Shown: piece by piece, positions 7,582 through 16,563 of the stretch
Position numbering within the stretch: position 1 is the first letter of the stretch
Layout of the letters: each line of letters opens with the position of its first letter
DNA from: Aerococcus sp.
GTDB taxonomy: Bacteria > Bacillota > Bacilli > Lactobacillales > Aerococcaceae
Reading direction: 5' to 3'
DNA: 32,410 nt
Assembly (NCBI GenBank): GCA_030528155.1
Contig: JAUMZL010000020.1
Coordinates: forward strand, 1 to 32,410
Notes under the pieces: model-generated
What the model saw: the letters and a program-made list of their open reading frames with translations, nothing else
Told to the model about the DNA's origin: nothing
Databases searched by the model: none
Translations under genes and position numbers: made by a program

Positions 7582-8646
7582 ATGATTACACTTAATCAAG
7601 TGTCCGTGCGTTTTGCTCAAGATAATGGCCAGGAGCTCGTCGCAGTTGACGATGTCACATTGAACGTGGCCAAAGGAGAAATTTTCGGCGTGGTCGGTTA
7701 TTCTGGTGCCGGCAAGAGTACATTGGTGCGCACAATCAATCAATTACAACCACAAACTTCAGGAACGGTAAAGGTGAATGACCAAGATATGGCAAACCTG
7801 TCCAATAGCGAGTTGCGCGAAGCCCGTAAAAAGATTGGCATGATCTTCCAAAATTTCAACTTGCTGACGTCAAGAACGGTTGCGCAGAATGTTGCTTTTC
7901 CTCTCCGCAAATCGGGGCTGAGTAAGGAAGAAATAACAGGCAAAGTAGAGGGCCTGTTGAAGATGGTGGGGTTGGCTGAACGCAAAGACGCCTATCCTTC
8001 TCAACTCTCTGGTGGACAAAAACAACGGGTAGCGATCGCACGGGCGTTGGCGAATGATCCGCATGTCTTGCTGTGTGATGAAGCGACCAGCGCTTTGGAT
8101 CCCAAAACTACCAGCCAGATTCTTCATCTCCTCAAACAAGTTAATGAACAGCTCGGCATTACCATCGTGATCATTACTCATGAAATGAATGTCGTCAAAC
8201 AAATCTGCGATCGGGTGGCTGTCATGCAAAATGGCCAAGTCATTGAGCAGGGGGGGATTTTGGATATATTCACCCGTCCAAAAGCTGCACTTACGCGCGA
8301 TTTCATTCGTTCAGCGAGTCCTACCGAAAATGGGATTCAGGCGATTATGGACGAACCGAGCGTATTAGGGTTAACCCAAAATGAGCGGATTTTTAGAATT
8401 GAATTTGCTGGCGATGAAACTTCAGAACCTGTCATTGCAACATTAGGTGAGCGTTTCAATGTGCAAGCGTCTATTCTATTCGCCAATGTTGAAATTATTC
8501 AGAGCACACCGGTTGGAACCTTGCTTATTTCAATGGCGCGCTCCCACCCGCAATTAGATGCGGCGCTCGATTATTTGGTAGAACGCGATTTAAATATTGA
8601 AGAATATTACCCACACTTTGATACAGTGAAAGGAGCAGAGGCATAA
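7582..8646 (+). CDS. metN: Methionine ABC transporter ATP-binding protein MetN
   Basis: ATPase of the D/L-methionine importer, 354 aa. Walker A GYSGAGKST (39-47), signature LSGGQKQRVAIARAL, and Walker B with D-loop LLCDEATSALDP form the ABC domain. The last about 90 residues match the NIL regulatory domain, which in MetN binds methionine and inhibits transport. There are two consecutive ATG codons (7579 and 7582); the second has better spacing from AAAGGAGG (7568-7575). The stop codon overlaps the metI start by one base. Its receptor gene metQ is nearby but on the other strand. Confidence 0.93.
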   Translation: MITLNQVSVRFAQDNGQELVAVDDVTLNVAKGEIFGVVGYSGAGKSTLVRTINQLQPQTSGTVKVNDQDMANLSNSELREARKKIGMIFQNFNLLTSRTVAQNVAFPLRKSGLSKEEITGKVEGLLKMVGLAERKDAYPSQLSGGQKQRVAIARALANDPHVLLCDEATSALDPKTTSQILHLLKQVNEQLGITIVIITHEMNVVKQICDRVAVMQNGQVIEQGGILDIFTRPKAALTRDFIRSASPTENGIQAIMDEPSVLGLTQNERIFRIEFAGDETSEPVIATLGERFNVQASILFANVEIIQSTPVGTLLISMARSHPQLDAALDYLVERDLNIEEYYPHFDTVKGAEA

Positions 8647-9323
8647 TGACGATTTTAGAACAATGGTTACCAAACGTGATGACCAGCCTCGATGACATCT
8701 GGGAAGCTACGCTCGAAACGCTGTACATGAGTTTTGTCACCTGTATTGTAGCTTACTTGATTGGTTTAGGTGTAGGGATTATCTTAGCCTTGTTGATGCC
8801 AGGTGGATTGAAAGCCAATCGCCCTGTCTACAGCGTTCTTGATAAATTGGTTAATATTTTTCGTTCGATCCCATTTATCATTTTAATTGCGCTATTGGTC
8901 GGCGTGACTCGTTTAATTGTTGGAACGTCAATCGGGACAACGGCGGTCATTGTGCCATTGGTTGTCTGCACGATCCCTTTCTATGCGCGCCAAGTACAAA
9001 ATGTATTGGTGGATGTAGATCCTGGTATTATCGAAGCTGCTGAATCAATGGGATTAACCACCAAAGAAATTATTTTTCAAGTCATGCTGAAAGAATCCAT
9101 CCCGAGTCTCGTTAGAATGTCTGCTTTGACCTTCGTGAGTGTCGTTAGTTACACGGCTATGGCGGGCACTGTCGGCGGTGGTGGCCTGGGTGACTTGGCG
9201 ATTGTGCGTGGATATGAACGCCATCAGATGGATGTGACCTTTGTCTGCACGGCTATTATTTTAGTGATCGTCTTCGTCATTCAGGCCTGGGCTGACTGGG
9301 TTGCCAAACGTCAGGAACATTAA
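8646..9323 (+). CDS. metI: Methionine ABC transporter permease MetI
   Basis: Inner-membrane permease of the methionine importer, 225 aa with five predicted membrane helices. The EAA motif that docks on MetN is visible in EAAESMGLTTKEIIFQ (about residues 125-140), and the VGGGGLGDLAI segment after it is typical of MetI. The ATG overlaps the metN stop by one base, so the two are translationally coupled. A strong terminator follows. Confidence 0.93.
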   Translation: MTILEQWLPNVMTSLDDIWEATLETLYMSFVTCIVAYLIGLGVGIILALLMPGGLKANRPVYSVLDKLVNIFRSIPFIILIALLVGVTRLIVGTSIGTTAVIVPLVVCTIPFYARQVQNVLVDVDPGIIEAAESMGLTTKEIIFQVMLKESIPSLVRMSALTFVSVVSYTAMAGTVGGGGLGDLAIVRGYERHQMDVTFVCTAIILVIVFVIQAWADWVAKRQEH

Positions 9324-9330
9324 TCTCACC

Positions 9331-9361
9331 AAAGCTGAGGGAAGATGCCTCGGCTTTTTTT
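9331..9361 (+). terminator. Terminator after metI
   Basis: Stem AAAGCTGAGG / CCTCGGCTTT (9331-9340 and 9348-9357) with a seven-base loop and a T7 tract. Confidence 0.9.
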
Positions 9362-9372
9362 GTGAGATCCTT

Positions 9373-9401
9373 TCGAAAAGACTGGCTAAATGTGCTATGG
9401 T
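9373..9401 (+). promoter_or_regulatory. Promoter of the amidase gene
   Basis: -35 TCGAAA (9373-9378), 17-base spacer, -10 TATGGT (9396-9401) preceded by TGC (extended -10). Confidence 0.5.
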
Positions 9402-9445
9402 AAAGGGTAAGTGACTAGCGATGTTAAGGGATGAAAGGTGAGAGT

Positions 9446-10921
9446 ATGAGTTTCAATCAGTTTCGTGATGCGACTGAAGTAGCAATGGCTATTCGTTCAG
9501 GCGAATTGAGCGCCTTAGAGGCAGTGGAGTTAGCGTTAACCACCATCCAACGTTGGAATAAACAAACCAATGCTGTGGTGTATGTGCGCGAAGAAGCACG
9601 TGAAGAGGCTAAAACGAAGCAACCGTCATCAGCGCCATTTTGGGGCGTACCGATCCTCTTGAAAGATATGGGACAAGAGATGAAAGGGTTGCCAAGTACA
9701 CAGGCGTCACGTTTGTTCCGAGATCAGCGCGCAACGCAGACCAATCATTACGTGCAGTCTCTATTGGATGCTGGTTTTATCGTAGTAGGGATGACCAATG
9801 CTCCAGAGTTTGGATTTAAAAACCAAACGGATTCTACGTTATTTGGTGATGCCCACTTACCATTGGATCTCACGCGAACCACGGGGGGATCGAGTGGTGG
9901 AGCAGCGGGAGCGCTATTGAGTGGCATGGTGCCGATTGCTGCAGCAAGTGATGGTGGCGGATCCATCCGCATTCCTGCGTCTTATAACGGGTTGATTGGC
10001 CTTAAGCCAACGCGAGCACGCACCCCGCAAGGCCCGAGTTCGTGGCGAGGCTGGGGCGGTGCTAGCATCAATTTTGCACTGACGCGCAGCATCCGCGATA
10101 CGGAGCGATTGTTACTCGCACTACAGACAGAGCAGGATCCTAGTCCTTATCACGTTTCGCCTTTAGCACCCAACACCATGGATATTGCCAAAAAACAGGT
10201 CAAAACATTGCGGATTGCCTATACTACTCGCCATCCGTTTGGCTTGCCTGTAGAAAAAGAGGTCGAGCAGTCGCTCTTACATACCGTTGCCATGCTTAAG
10301 GAAGCAGGCTTTCAAGTAGAAGAAGCTGCACCGAAAATTGATTATCCACCAATTTATGATAGCTACGTGGTGATGAATGCCGTAGAAACGGCAGCAAGCT
10401 TAGAAGCCTTTACGGCTGCGCGTCAACAACCATTGCGTTCAGACGAGGTTGAACCTTTCACTTGGGCCGTGTATCAATTGGGACTGAAACTGCCTGCTTA
10501 TCGCTATCCGCAAGCACTCAGTCAGTGGGATAAAGCAAGTGTCGTCATGGCGGAGTTCCATCAACATTATGATCTATTGTTAGAACCAACGACAGCGAGC
10601 GTAGCCCCAGTGATTACAGCGATCCGTGAGTCGGAAGATTTAAAAGCTAAAATGCGACAGGCTGAAGCGCTTACCCTCCCACAGATGGAGGTACTCGCGC
10701 AGGAGATGTTTATGATTGGAAAAACCAATACGCCTTTCAACTGGCTCTATAATTTGACGGGTCAGCCATCGCTTAGTCTGCCATTAGGACGAGGCAAGGA
10801 GGATTTACCGGTTGGGGAACAATTCACTGCACCAAAAGGCCACGAGGATTGGCTATTGGCGATCGGACAATATCTGGAAGATCATGATCAGTTCTATCAA
10901 CCCTTGCCTGATAAAGATTAA
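9446..10921 (+). CDS. Amidase-signature family hydrolase
   Basis: Cytoplasmic amidase of 491 aa. The Ser-cisSer-Lys triad is complete: K73 in PILLKDM, cis-Ser S149 in TTGGSSGG, and nucleophile S173 in [10 protein letters not shown], 24 residues later as in characterised family members. The ATG at 9446 has AAAGGTGAG at good spacing; the ATG at 9431 has none. It could be a general amide hydrolase for carboxylic or peptide amides. It is unlikely to be GatA because no gatC or gatB lies nearby and the C-terminal part differs, but the exact substrate cannot be read. It lies between metNI and the convergent metQ, with its own promoter and a shared terminator. Confidence 0.85.
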   Translation: MSFNQFRDATEVAMAIRSGELSALEAVELALTTIQRWNKQTNAVVYVREEAREEAKTKQPSSAPFWGVPILLKDMGQEMKGLPSTQASRLFRDQRATQTNHYVQSLLDAGFIVVGMTNAPEFGFKNQTDSTLFGDAHLPLDLTRTTGGSSGGAAGALLSGMVPIAAASDGGGSIRIPASYNGLIGLKPTRARTPQGPSSWRGWGGASINFALTRSIRDTERLLLALQTEQDPSPYHVSPLAPNTMDIAKKQVKTLRIAYTTRHPFGLPVEKEVEQSLLHTVAMLKEAGFQVEEAAPKIDYPPIYDSYVVMNAVETAASLEAFTAARQQPLRSDEVEPFTWAVYQLGLKLPAYRYPQALSQWDKASVVMAEFHQHYDLLLEPTTASVAPVITAIRESEDLKAKMRQAEALTLPQMEVLAQEMFMIGKTNTPFNWLYNLTGQPSLSLPLGRGKEDLPVGEQFTAPKGHEDWLLAIGQYLEDHDQFYQPLPDKD

Positions 10922-10934
10922 TGCATGAAAGCAT

Positions 10935-10971
10935 AAAAAAATGCCAACTCGTGCGCGAGCTGGCATTTTTT
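10935..10971. terminator. Bidirectional terminator between the amidase gene and metQ
   Basis: TGCCA-A-CTCG pairs with CGAG-C-TGGCA around a TGCG loop, flanked by A6 on the left and T6 on the right, so it can act in both directions. Confidence 0.85.
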
Positions 10972-10991
10972 GTAGGAATTAGTCGTGATGA

Positions 10992-11942
10992 TTATTTTGA
11001 TTCACTTTCAGCATCTTTTTGCTTTTTCAATTCCTCGAAGTGTTCATAGGCGTGTTTGTTATCGGCTTCACGGTTTTTATCATCCCAAGCTGGGAGGAAC
11101 ATGCCATGGGTCACTTCATTCATCACTTTCTTGGTGGCTTCCGTTTGATATTCATCGAGAACGGCTTTAACGAGCGGATCATCTTTGCGATCGCGGCGAA
11201 CAGCAAAGACAAGCTTGAAGTCATCTTGAATTTTAGTGCCGTCTTCAATATAGAGCGCTTCTTCTGGTTTGTAATCAGCAAGCCCAGCCACGCTAGCGTG
11301 CGTGATGAAGACATCGCTATCATCCACAAAACTCATCATGGATGCGGAATCCACTTCTTGGAATTCCAGATGGCGCGGGTTAGCTTGAATATCATCAAGA
11401 GTATACATCTTCGTTGTGTCGTCTGGCATCTCAATTAGACCGGCTTTTTCCAATTGGCGCAATTCATTATCGAGGACAACAGGGTCACGACCGATAGCGA
11501 GTTTAGCACCGTCCTTGATGTCATCCAGCGATTTGAGCGGTTTGCTCTTTGGTGCCCAGATACCGATTGGCGTCATTTGCGCATAGCCGATTGGAACGAG
11601 ATCAAGCTTCCAGTTCTTGCTGGTTTCATAGAGGAATGGGGTGTATTGGTAGGAGTTGGCATCGATTGTTCCTTCTTGCAGGGCACGGTCAGGCTGCACG
11701 AACTCACTGAATGCCATGGTCTTCAGGTTGATACCTTTTTTCTCTTTGAGACGTTTACCTACATCTTCCCAAATTTGTCGGTCAAAGTCACCACTTGTTC
11801 CGACCGTAAAGGTTTTACCTTCCAGATCATTGGCAGACGTGTTAGTGGCTTCATCTTGTTTCTTTAGACCACATGCACTTAACACTACCACCATTGCCAC
11901 AAGCAACAGGGATAAAATGACACGATAGCGATTTTTCTTCAT
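10992..11942 (-). CDS. metQ: Methionine-binding lipoprotein MetQ (NlpA family)
   Basis: Substrate-binding receptor of the methionine importer, 316 aa. It has a lipoprotein signal peptide with lipobox LSAC and the lipid-attachment Cys at residue 24. The mature part has the NlpA-type features FTVGTSGDFDRQIWEDV near the N-terminus and ANSYQYTPFL, followed by LAIGRDPVVLDNELRQLEK. It is somewhat longer than most MetQ proteins, ending in an acidic/lysine tail (KKQKDAESESK). AGGAGG precedes the start. It is transcribed convergently to metNI and the amidase, so its expression is not coupled to metNI, which is unusual for this importer. Confidence 0.9.
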   Translation of the reverse strand: MKKNRYRVILSLLLVAMVVVLSACGLKKQDEATNTSANDLEGKTFTVGTSGDFDRQIWEDVGKRLKEKKGINLKTMAFSEFVQPDRALQEGTIDANSYQYTPFLYETSKNWKLDLVPIGYAQMTPIGIWAPKSKPLKSLDDIKDGAKLAIGRDPVVLDNELRQLEKAGLIEMPDDTTKMYTLDDIQANPRHLEFQEVDSASMMSFVDDSDVFITHASVAGLADYKPEEALYIEDGTKIQDDFKLVFAVRRDRKDDPLVKAVLDEYQTEATKKVMNEVTHGMFLPAWDDKNREADNKHAYEHFEELKKQKDAESESK

Positions 11943-11982
11943 AAAGGACCTCCTATTCTTTTATAAGCAATCACTGCCTCTT

Positions 11983-12011
11983 ATTTTACTTGAAACCACA
12001 CATGGTGTCAC
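11983..12011 (-). promoter_or_regulatory. Promoter of metQ
   Basis: Minus strand: -35 GTGACA (12011-12006), 17-base spacer, -10 TAAAAT (11988-11983); the leader is about 35 bases. Confidence 0.6.
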
Positions 12012-12205
12012 AATAAGTTATAAAAACCAATCTACAATGAAAAAGTATGAAAGCTTGTTACTACGCGCTTTGTTCGCCTTTTGTGAAAGTACCTGAATGC
12101 TGTTCTACAACAGAAAATATAAGGATAAACACACGAAGTACTGGGAAAACGGATAAGAAGTAGGGGAACATGCTAAACTAAGAAGAAAAGGAGTGGATGA
12201 TTGAC

Positions 12206-13225
12206 ATGTATTATATAAAAAACGAACGCAATGGCGAGGAAATTTATGATCCAAGTTGGAACTTGGCTGCCGAATATTACTTGTTGGAACAATTAAAACT
12301 CGACGAACCGATTCTTTTCTTTTATATAAATGGGCCATCGATCATCGTGGGCAAGAACCAAAACACACGGGCCGAAGTGAATCGCGAATACTGTGAAGAA
12401 CACGGAATCAAAATTGTTCGCCGTAAATCAGGTGGTGGTGCGGTTTACCATGACTATGGCAATATTTGTTTCTGCTTTATTACTGAAGATGATGGGAATT
12501 CTTTCCGTCGCTTTAAAAAATTTACCGATCCAGTGATTGAAGCTCTGCACAAGATGGGGGTGGATGGTGCCGAATTACAAGGGCGCAATGACCTGATGAT
12601 TAACGGCAAAAAATTCTCTGGCAATGCCATGTATTCCAAGAATGGCCGTATGACAGCACATGGAACGTTGATGTTCGATGTTGATCTGGATGTTACGACA
12701 AAAGCGCTGCGTCCTAAGAAAGAAAAACTCGCTTCAAAAGGCATTAAATCGGTGCGCAAACGGGTAACCAATATCAAACCTTACCTGCCTGAAGAAAATC
12801 AAGACATGACCATCCACGAATTCCGCAGCACCTTGATTAAAAATATTTTCGATGTGAAATCAGTAGAAGAGGCTAAACAATACGTGCTGAGTGATGAAGA
12901 CTGGGAAGGCATCAAGAAGTACCATGATGAATTCACTGGCAATGATGATTGGAACTTTGGGAAGAATCCTGATTACCAATTGATCAAAGAAGCGCGGACA
13001 CCAGCTGGCCAAGTGGAATTTCAATTTGATATTTCCAATGAAAAAATTTCTGACTTGAAGATCTACGGAGACTTCTTCGGTTTGGGTGAAATTAGCGATG
13101 TGGAACAAGCGTTGATTGGCTTACCATACACCGAAGAAGCATTATTAGAGGCCTTTAAGAACATGGACGTTAACCACTACTTTGGGGCAACAACAGCTGA
13201 AGAGTTAGCGCATATTATTAAATAA
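12206..13225 (+). CDS. lplA: Lipoate-protein ligase A
   Basis: Activates free lipoate to lipoyl-AMP and transfers it to E2 or GcvH domains, so it supports pyruvate dehydrogenase-type complexes. The product is 339 aa. The BPL/LplA catalytic domain shows RRKSGGGAVYHD (about 72-83), and GRNDLMINGKKFSG (about 126-139) with the catalytic lysine at about 136. The C-terminal part is the accessory lipoate-ligase domain. An ATG at 12197 is in frame but only 3 bases from GGAG; the ATG at 12206 gives the usual MYYI start. An extended -10 (TGCTAAACT, 12171-12179) lies just upstream, so the mRNA leader would be very short. Confidence 0.92.
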   Translation: MYYIKNERNGEEIYDPSWNLAAEYYLLEQLKLDEPILFFYINGPSIIVGKNQNTRAEVNREYCEEHGIKIVRRKSGGGAVYHDYGNICFCFITEDDGNSFRRFKKFTDPVIEALHKMGVDGAELQGRNDLMINGKKFSGNAMYSKNGRMTAHGTLMFDVDLDVTTKALRPKKEKLASKGIKSVRKRVTNIKPYLPEENQDMTIHEFRSTLIKNIFDVKSVEEAKQYVLSDEDWEGIKKYHDEFTGNDDWNFGKNPDYQLIKEARTPAGQVEFQFDISNEKISDLKIYGDFFGLGEISDVEQALIGLPYTEEALLEAFKNMDVNHYFGATTAEELAHIIK

Positions 13226-13272
13226 TCACCAAAATAAGCGTGCTTTTTTAAAAGGCACACGTGAGTGACATA

Positions 13273-13309
13273 GGGCAGAGGGCAATGGTAATAGCGTTCT
13301 GCCTTTTTT
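13273..13309 (+). terminator. Terminator after lplA
   Basis: Stem GGCAGA / TCTGCC (13274-13279 and 13298-13303) with a long 18-base loop and a T6 tract. It is also the first unit of the repeat array at 13273-13450. Confidence 0.6.
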
Positions 13310-13450
13310 GTGTGAAGCGGGACAGAGGACTAAGATAAGAGGAATCTGCTTTTATGTGAAAAGAAACAGAGGACTAAGATAAGAGGAACCTGTTTTTCTG
13401 TGAAATGGAGCAGACACCAAATGATGAGGAACTTCTGTCTTTTTTTGATG
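13273..13450 (+). repeat. Tandem array of four terminator-like repeats
   Basis: Units begin at about 13273, 13320, 13364 and 13408, with periods of 47, 44 and 44 bases measured at the CAGA motif. Each has CAGA, 12-18 bases, then CTG or TCTG, a T-rich run, and in the first three units TGTGAA. Units two and three (13322-13361 and 13366-13405) differ at 3 of 40 bases; units one and four are diverged. Each unit can fold as a small hairpin followed by T. The array fills the space between lplA and the convergent mecA. Confidence 0.7.
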
Positions 13451-13520
13451 ACGAATGGAATAAAAAAAGAGAAGCGCTGGCTGGAGGGTGAATCTTTCGC
13501 TCAGGGCAACGGCAACATAA

Positions 13521-13556
13521 TAAAATTCCCACGTCACATTCGAATGACGCGGGAAT
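13521..13556 (-). terminator. Terminator after mecA
   Basis: Twelve-pair stem ATTCCCGCGTCA / TGACGTGGGAAT (one G-U) with an eight-base loop, read on the minus strand, followed by TTTTA. Confidence 0.8.
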
Positions 13557-13560
13557 AGTG

Positions 13561-14232
13561 TTAATCGTTATTTTTTAAGTGGTATTGGAGTTGTTGGAGA
13601 GCGGTATGTTCTAATAATAATAGGCCGTGCTCACGTAAAATCGCTTCGGCGACTGCAGATAATTCACCATATTCTAGGAATTGGTAGGCAATATCTTCAG
13701 CTTCAAATTGACTGAAAGTGTGAGTGTCGAAGTGAAGCGTCATGAAGTAGCGATCCTCATAGTGATAGAGATCCACATTCATGTCCTCGTAATCACTCGC
13801 CTGAGCAAGCGCAAGTACATCATTGAGATCATTGAATACCAGCGTCAATTCCCATAAGTGATCGGATTCATAGAAGGGAAGATGTGTACGCAAAGATTCC
13901 TCATTGGGTTCCTCATCAGATGATTCATCTGAGTGGTCCGTATCATTTAAAATTTCACGCAAGGCGGCCATCTGTTCGCTATCATCACCGTCCGCACTAG
14001 ATTTACTAATATAGAGATCCAATCCGTCTTTTTTGGGCATCACTTGGAAAGTGATCGCATCGCTATTTTGAAATTGCTTAGAGACATCTGCTTCCTCGAG
14101 AATACTCATGAAAAATTTTTCAACCTGGCTTTGGTCTTTAAGGAGGTCTATCAGTGTAACGCCTCGTTCCGCCAAGTCATCCGCACCGATGAAGACCCGC
14201 ATGGTATTCTCATTCAAATATTCAAATTCCAT
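13561..14232 (-). CDS. mecA: Adaptor protein MecA
   Basis: ClpC adaptor of 223 aa that targets substrates such as competence regulators for ClpCP degradation. The N-terminal substrate-binding domain is recognisable from MEFEYLNENTMRVFI, followed by GADDLAERGVTLIDLL and the FFMSILEEA segment. The middle is an acidic linker (DDTDHSDESSDEEPNEE, about 90-107), and the C-terminal half has the ClpC-binding fold ending near LREHGLLLLEHTA. GAGGTGA precedes the start. It lies directly downstream of spxA on the same strand, each with its own promoter and terminator; both encode or influence Clp-proteolysis control. Confidence 0.93.
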   Translation of the reverse strand: MEFEYLNENTMRVFIGADDLAERGVTLIDLLKDQSQVEKFFMSILEEADVSKQFQNSDAITFQVMPKKDGLDLYISKSSADGDDSEQMAALREILNDTDHSDESSDEEPNEESLRTHLPFYESDHLWELTLVFNDLNDVLALAQASDYEDMNVDLYHYEDRYFMTLHFDTHTFSQFEAEDIAYQFLEYGELSAVAEAILREHGLLLLEHTALQQLQYHLKNND

Positions 14233-14261
14233 CTTGGCTTCACCTCATCTTTCTTTTAGCT

Positions 14262-14289
14262 AGTGTACCGAAATTTAGAGCATAAGTAA
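14262..14289 (-). promoter_or_regulatory. Candidate promoter of mecA
   Basis: Minus strand: TTACTT (14289-14284), 16-base spacer, TACACT (14267-14262). Moderate match only. Confidence 0.4.
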
Positions 14290-14361
14290 ATTCATTCATT
14301 GCTCAAGCTTACTTAAATCACCAACAATCGTCAAGCTTAAGGATTAAGCTTCAAAAAATAC

Positions 14362-14394
14362 AAAAAAGCCACCAAATCAGAAGACTTGGTGGCT
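14362..14394 (-). terminator. Terminator after spxA
   Basis: Minus strand: twelve-pair stem AGCCACCAAGTC / GATTTGGTGGCT with a TTCT loop and a T6 tract. Confidence 0.9.
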
Positions 14395-14424
14395 CCTAGT
14401 GATGCCGTAAATTGATCTCAGCGC

Positions 14425-14820
14425 CTATCCCATTTTACGAATCGCTTCTTGCAATTCTAAGGTACGAACTTCTCGTGGTAAGAACCGACGAATCTCATCT
14501 TCGTTATAACCGACCTGGAGGCGCTTATCGTCCATCAAGATAGGGCGACGTAATAGACCTGGGTCTTCATGAATGAGATCGAATAACTCAGTCAGACTCA
14601 CTTCATCCAAGTCCACATTCAGTTCTTGAAAGGCTTTGGAGCGAGTTGAAATGATTTCTTCGGTACCATCTTCGGTCATACGTAAGATATCTTTAATTTC
14701 GTTGTTGGTGAGAGGTTCGGAAAAGATATTGCGTTCTTCGTAAGGAATACCATGTTCTTCTAACCAAGCACGTGCTTTACGGCAAGAAGTACAGCTAGGT
14801 GAAGTATAGAGTTTAACCAT
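14425..14820 (-). CDS. spxA: Transcriptional regulator Spx
   Basis: ArsC-like regulator of 131 aa that binds the RNA polymerase alpha C-terminal domain and reprograms transcription under disulfide stress. The redox switch CTSC is present (C10 and C13), as is the RPI motif (92-94) at the end of the ArsC-like fold. Length is typical for Spx and not for arsenate reductase. In Bacilli, Spx is degraded by ClpXP with the YjbH adaptor, which is encoded at 19928-20635 here. GAAGGAGAG lies upstream of the ATG. Confidence 0.95.
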   Translation of the reverse strand: MVKLYTSPSCTSCRKARAWLEEHGIPYEERNIFSEPLTNNEIKDILRMTEDGTEEIISTRSKAFQELNVDLDEVSLTELFDLIHEDPGLLRRPILMDDKRLQVGYNEDEIRRFLPREVRTLELQEAIRKMG

Positions 14821-14862
14821 ATGTCTATCTCTCCTTCGTTAGATCGTATGTAGCATCTTTCA

Positions 14863-14871
14863 ATTATAGCA
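14863..14871 (-). promoter_or_regulatory. Extended -10 promoter of spxA
   Basis: Minus strand TGCTATAAT: perfect -10 with TGN extension. No good -35 at 17 bases (TTCACT fits at 15). Confidence 0.65.
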
Positions 14872-15203
14872 TAGCACGATCCTAGTGAATTTTCTACCAA
14901 AGTTCGTATTTTGAATACTGCTAAATCGTGATTTTTCTATGAAAATTGTGTGTGCTAAATACGTGCGACATAATAAATCCCTCGTCTGCACAGCTATAGT
15001 GGAGGGAGTACACTATCGTGCGATGATTTTTAGATAGCGTACCTTGGTATCTATAGTTTAACATTTTCACTTTTAAAAGTAAAGTGAATTTTGAAAAGAA
15101 GTGAACAGCAGAGATTGAAGTAAAGGCACCCCTAAGTAAAATGACTAATGCTATTCGAGTGATTGATGAGGGATTTTTAGCTGTTAAGAACAGTTAGAAG
15201 TCA
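14872..15203. other. Intergenic region upstream of trpS with several inverted repeats
   Basis: No convincing gene. It contains an inverted repeat GTACACTATC / GATAGCGTAC (15008-15017 and 15033-15042; one mismatch), palindrome ACTTTTAAAAGT (15070-15081), CTGTT-AAG-AACAG (15181-15193), and the start of the perfect palindrome GAAGTCA-G-TGACTTC (15197-15211). No T-box motif for trpS was found. Confidence 0.5.
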
Positions 15204-15212
15204 GTGACTTCG

Positions 15213-15395
15213 ATGCAACCACTGAACGATGCAGAACAAGACAGGCTGAGTTTTGTATTCGGAGCGCTAACTATTTTCCTATTAGGTATGGTGTGGGTGG
15301 CCGCAGTTGCCTTGTGTCCTTTAAATCCTAATAATTGTTCTATTAGTTGTTGTGACTACAGACTTAAAGGCGGGCGATCATTGCAAAGGCGATAG
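15213..15395 (+). CDS. Possible small membrane protein with Cys-rich tail
   Basis: Open frame of 60 codons from ATG at 15213 (63 from GTG at 15204). It has a hydrophilic N-terminus (MQPLNDAEQDR), one predicted membrane helix (FVFGALTIFLLGMVWVAAVAL), then a tail with four cysteines (CPLNPNNCSISCC) and a basic end. No ribosome binding site is visible, and the trpS promoter starts inside its last codons. A perfect 15-base palindrome lies immediately before it. I do not recognise the family; it may be a real small protein or a chance frame. Confidence 0.3.
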   Translation: MQPLNDAEQDRLSFVFGALTIFLLGMVWVAAVALCPLNPNNCSISCCDYRLKGGRSLQRR

Positions 15396-15409
15396 CGCTC
15401 TGATAGAAT
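15381..15409 (+). promoter_or_regulatory. Promoter of trpS
   Basis: -35 TTGCAA (15381-15386), 17-base spacer, -10 TAGAAT (15404-15409) with a TGA extension. Confidence 0.65.
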
Positions 15410-15457
15410 GAAACTACTTTTTAACAAAGTCTGACAACCAACATTAGGAGGCTGTGA

Positions 15458-16471
<1,014 letters not shown>

Positions 16472-16563
16472 AGCGCATCACTATCTTCATTTATTAAATA
16501 TTAAAATTTTTGAACGAACGATCACCTTTTGAACGTATGTATATGGGAGAGAGGTGATTTTTT

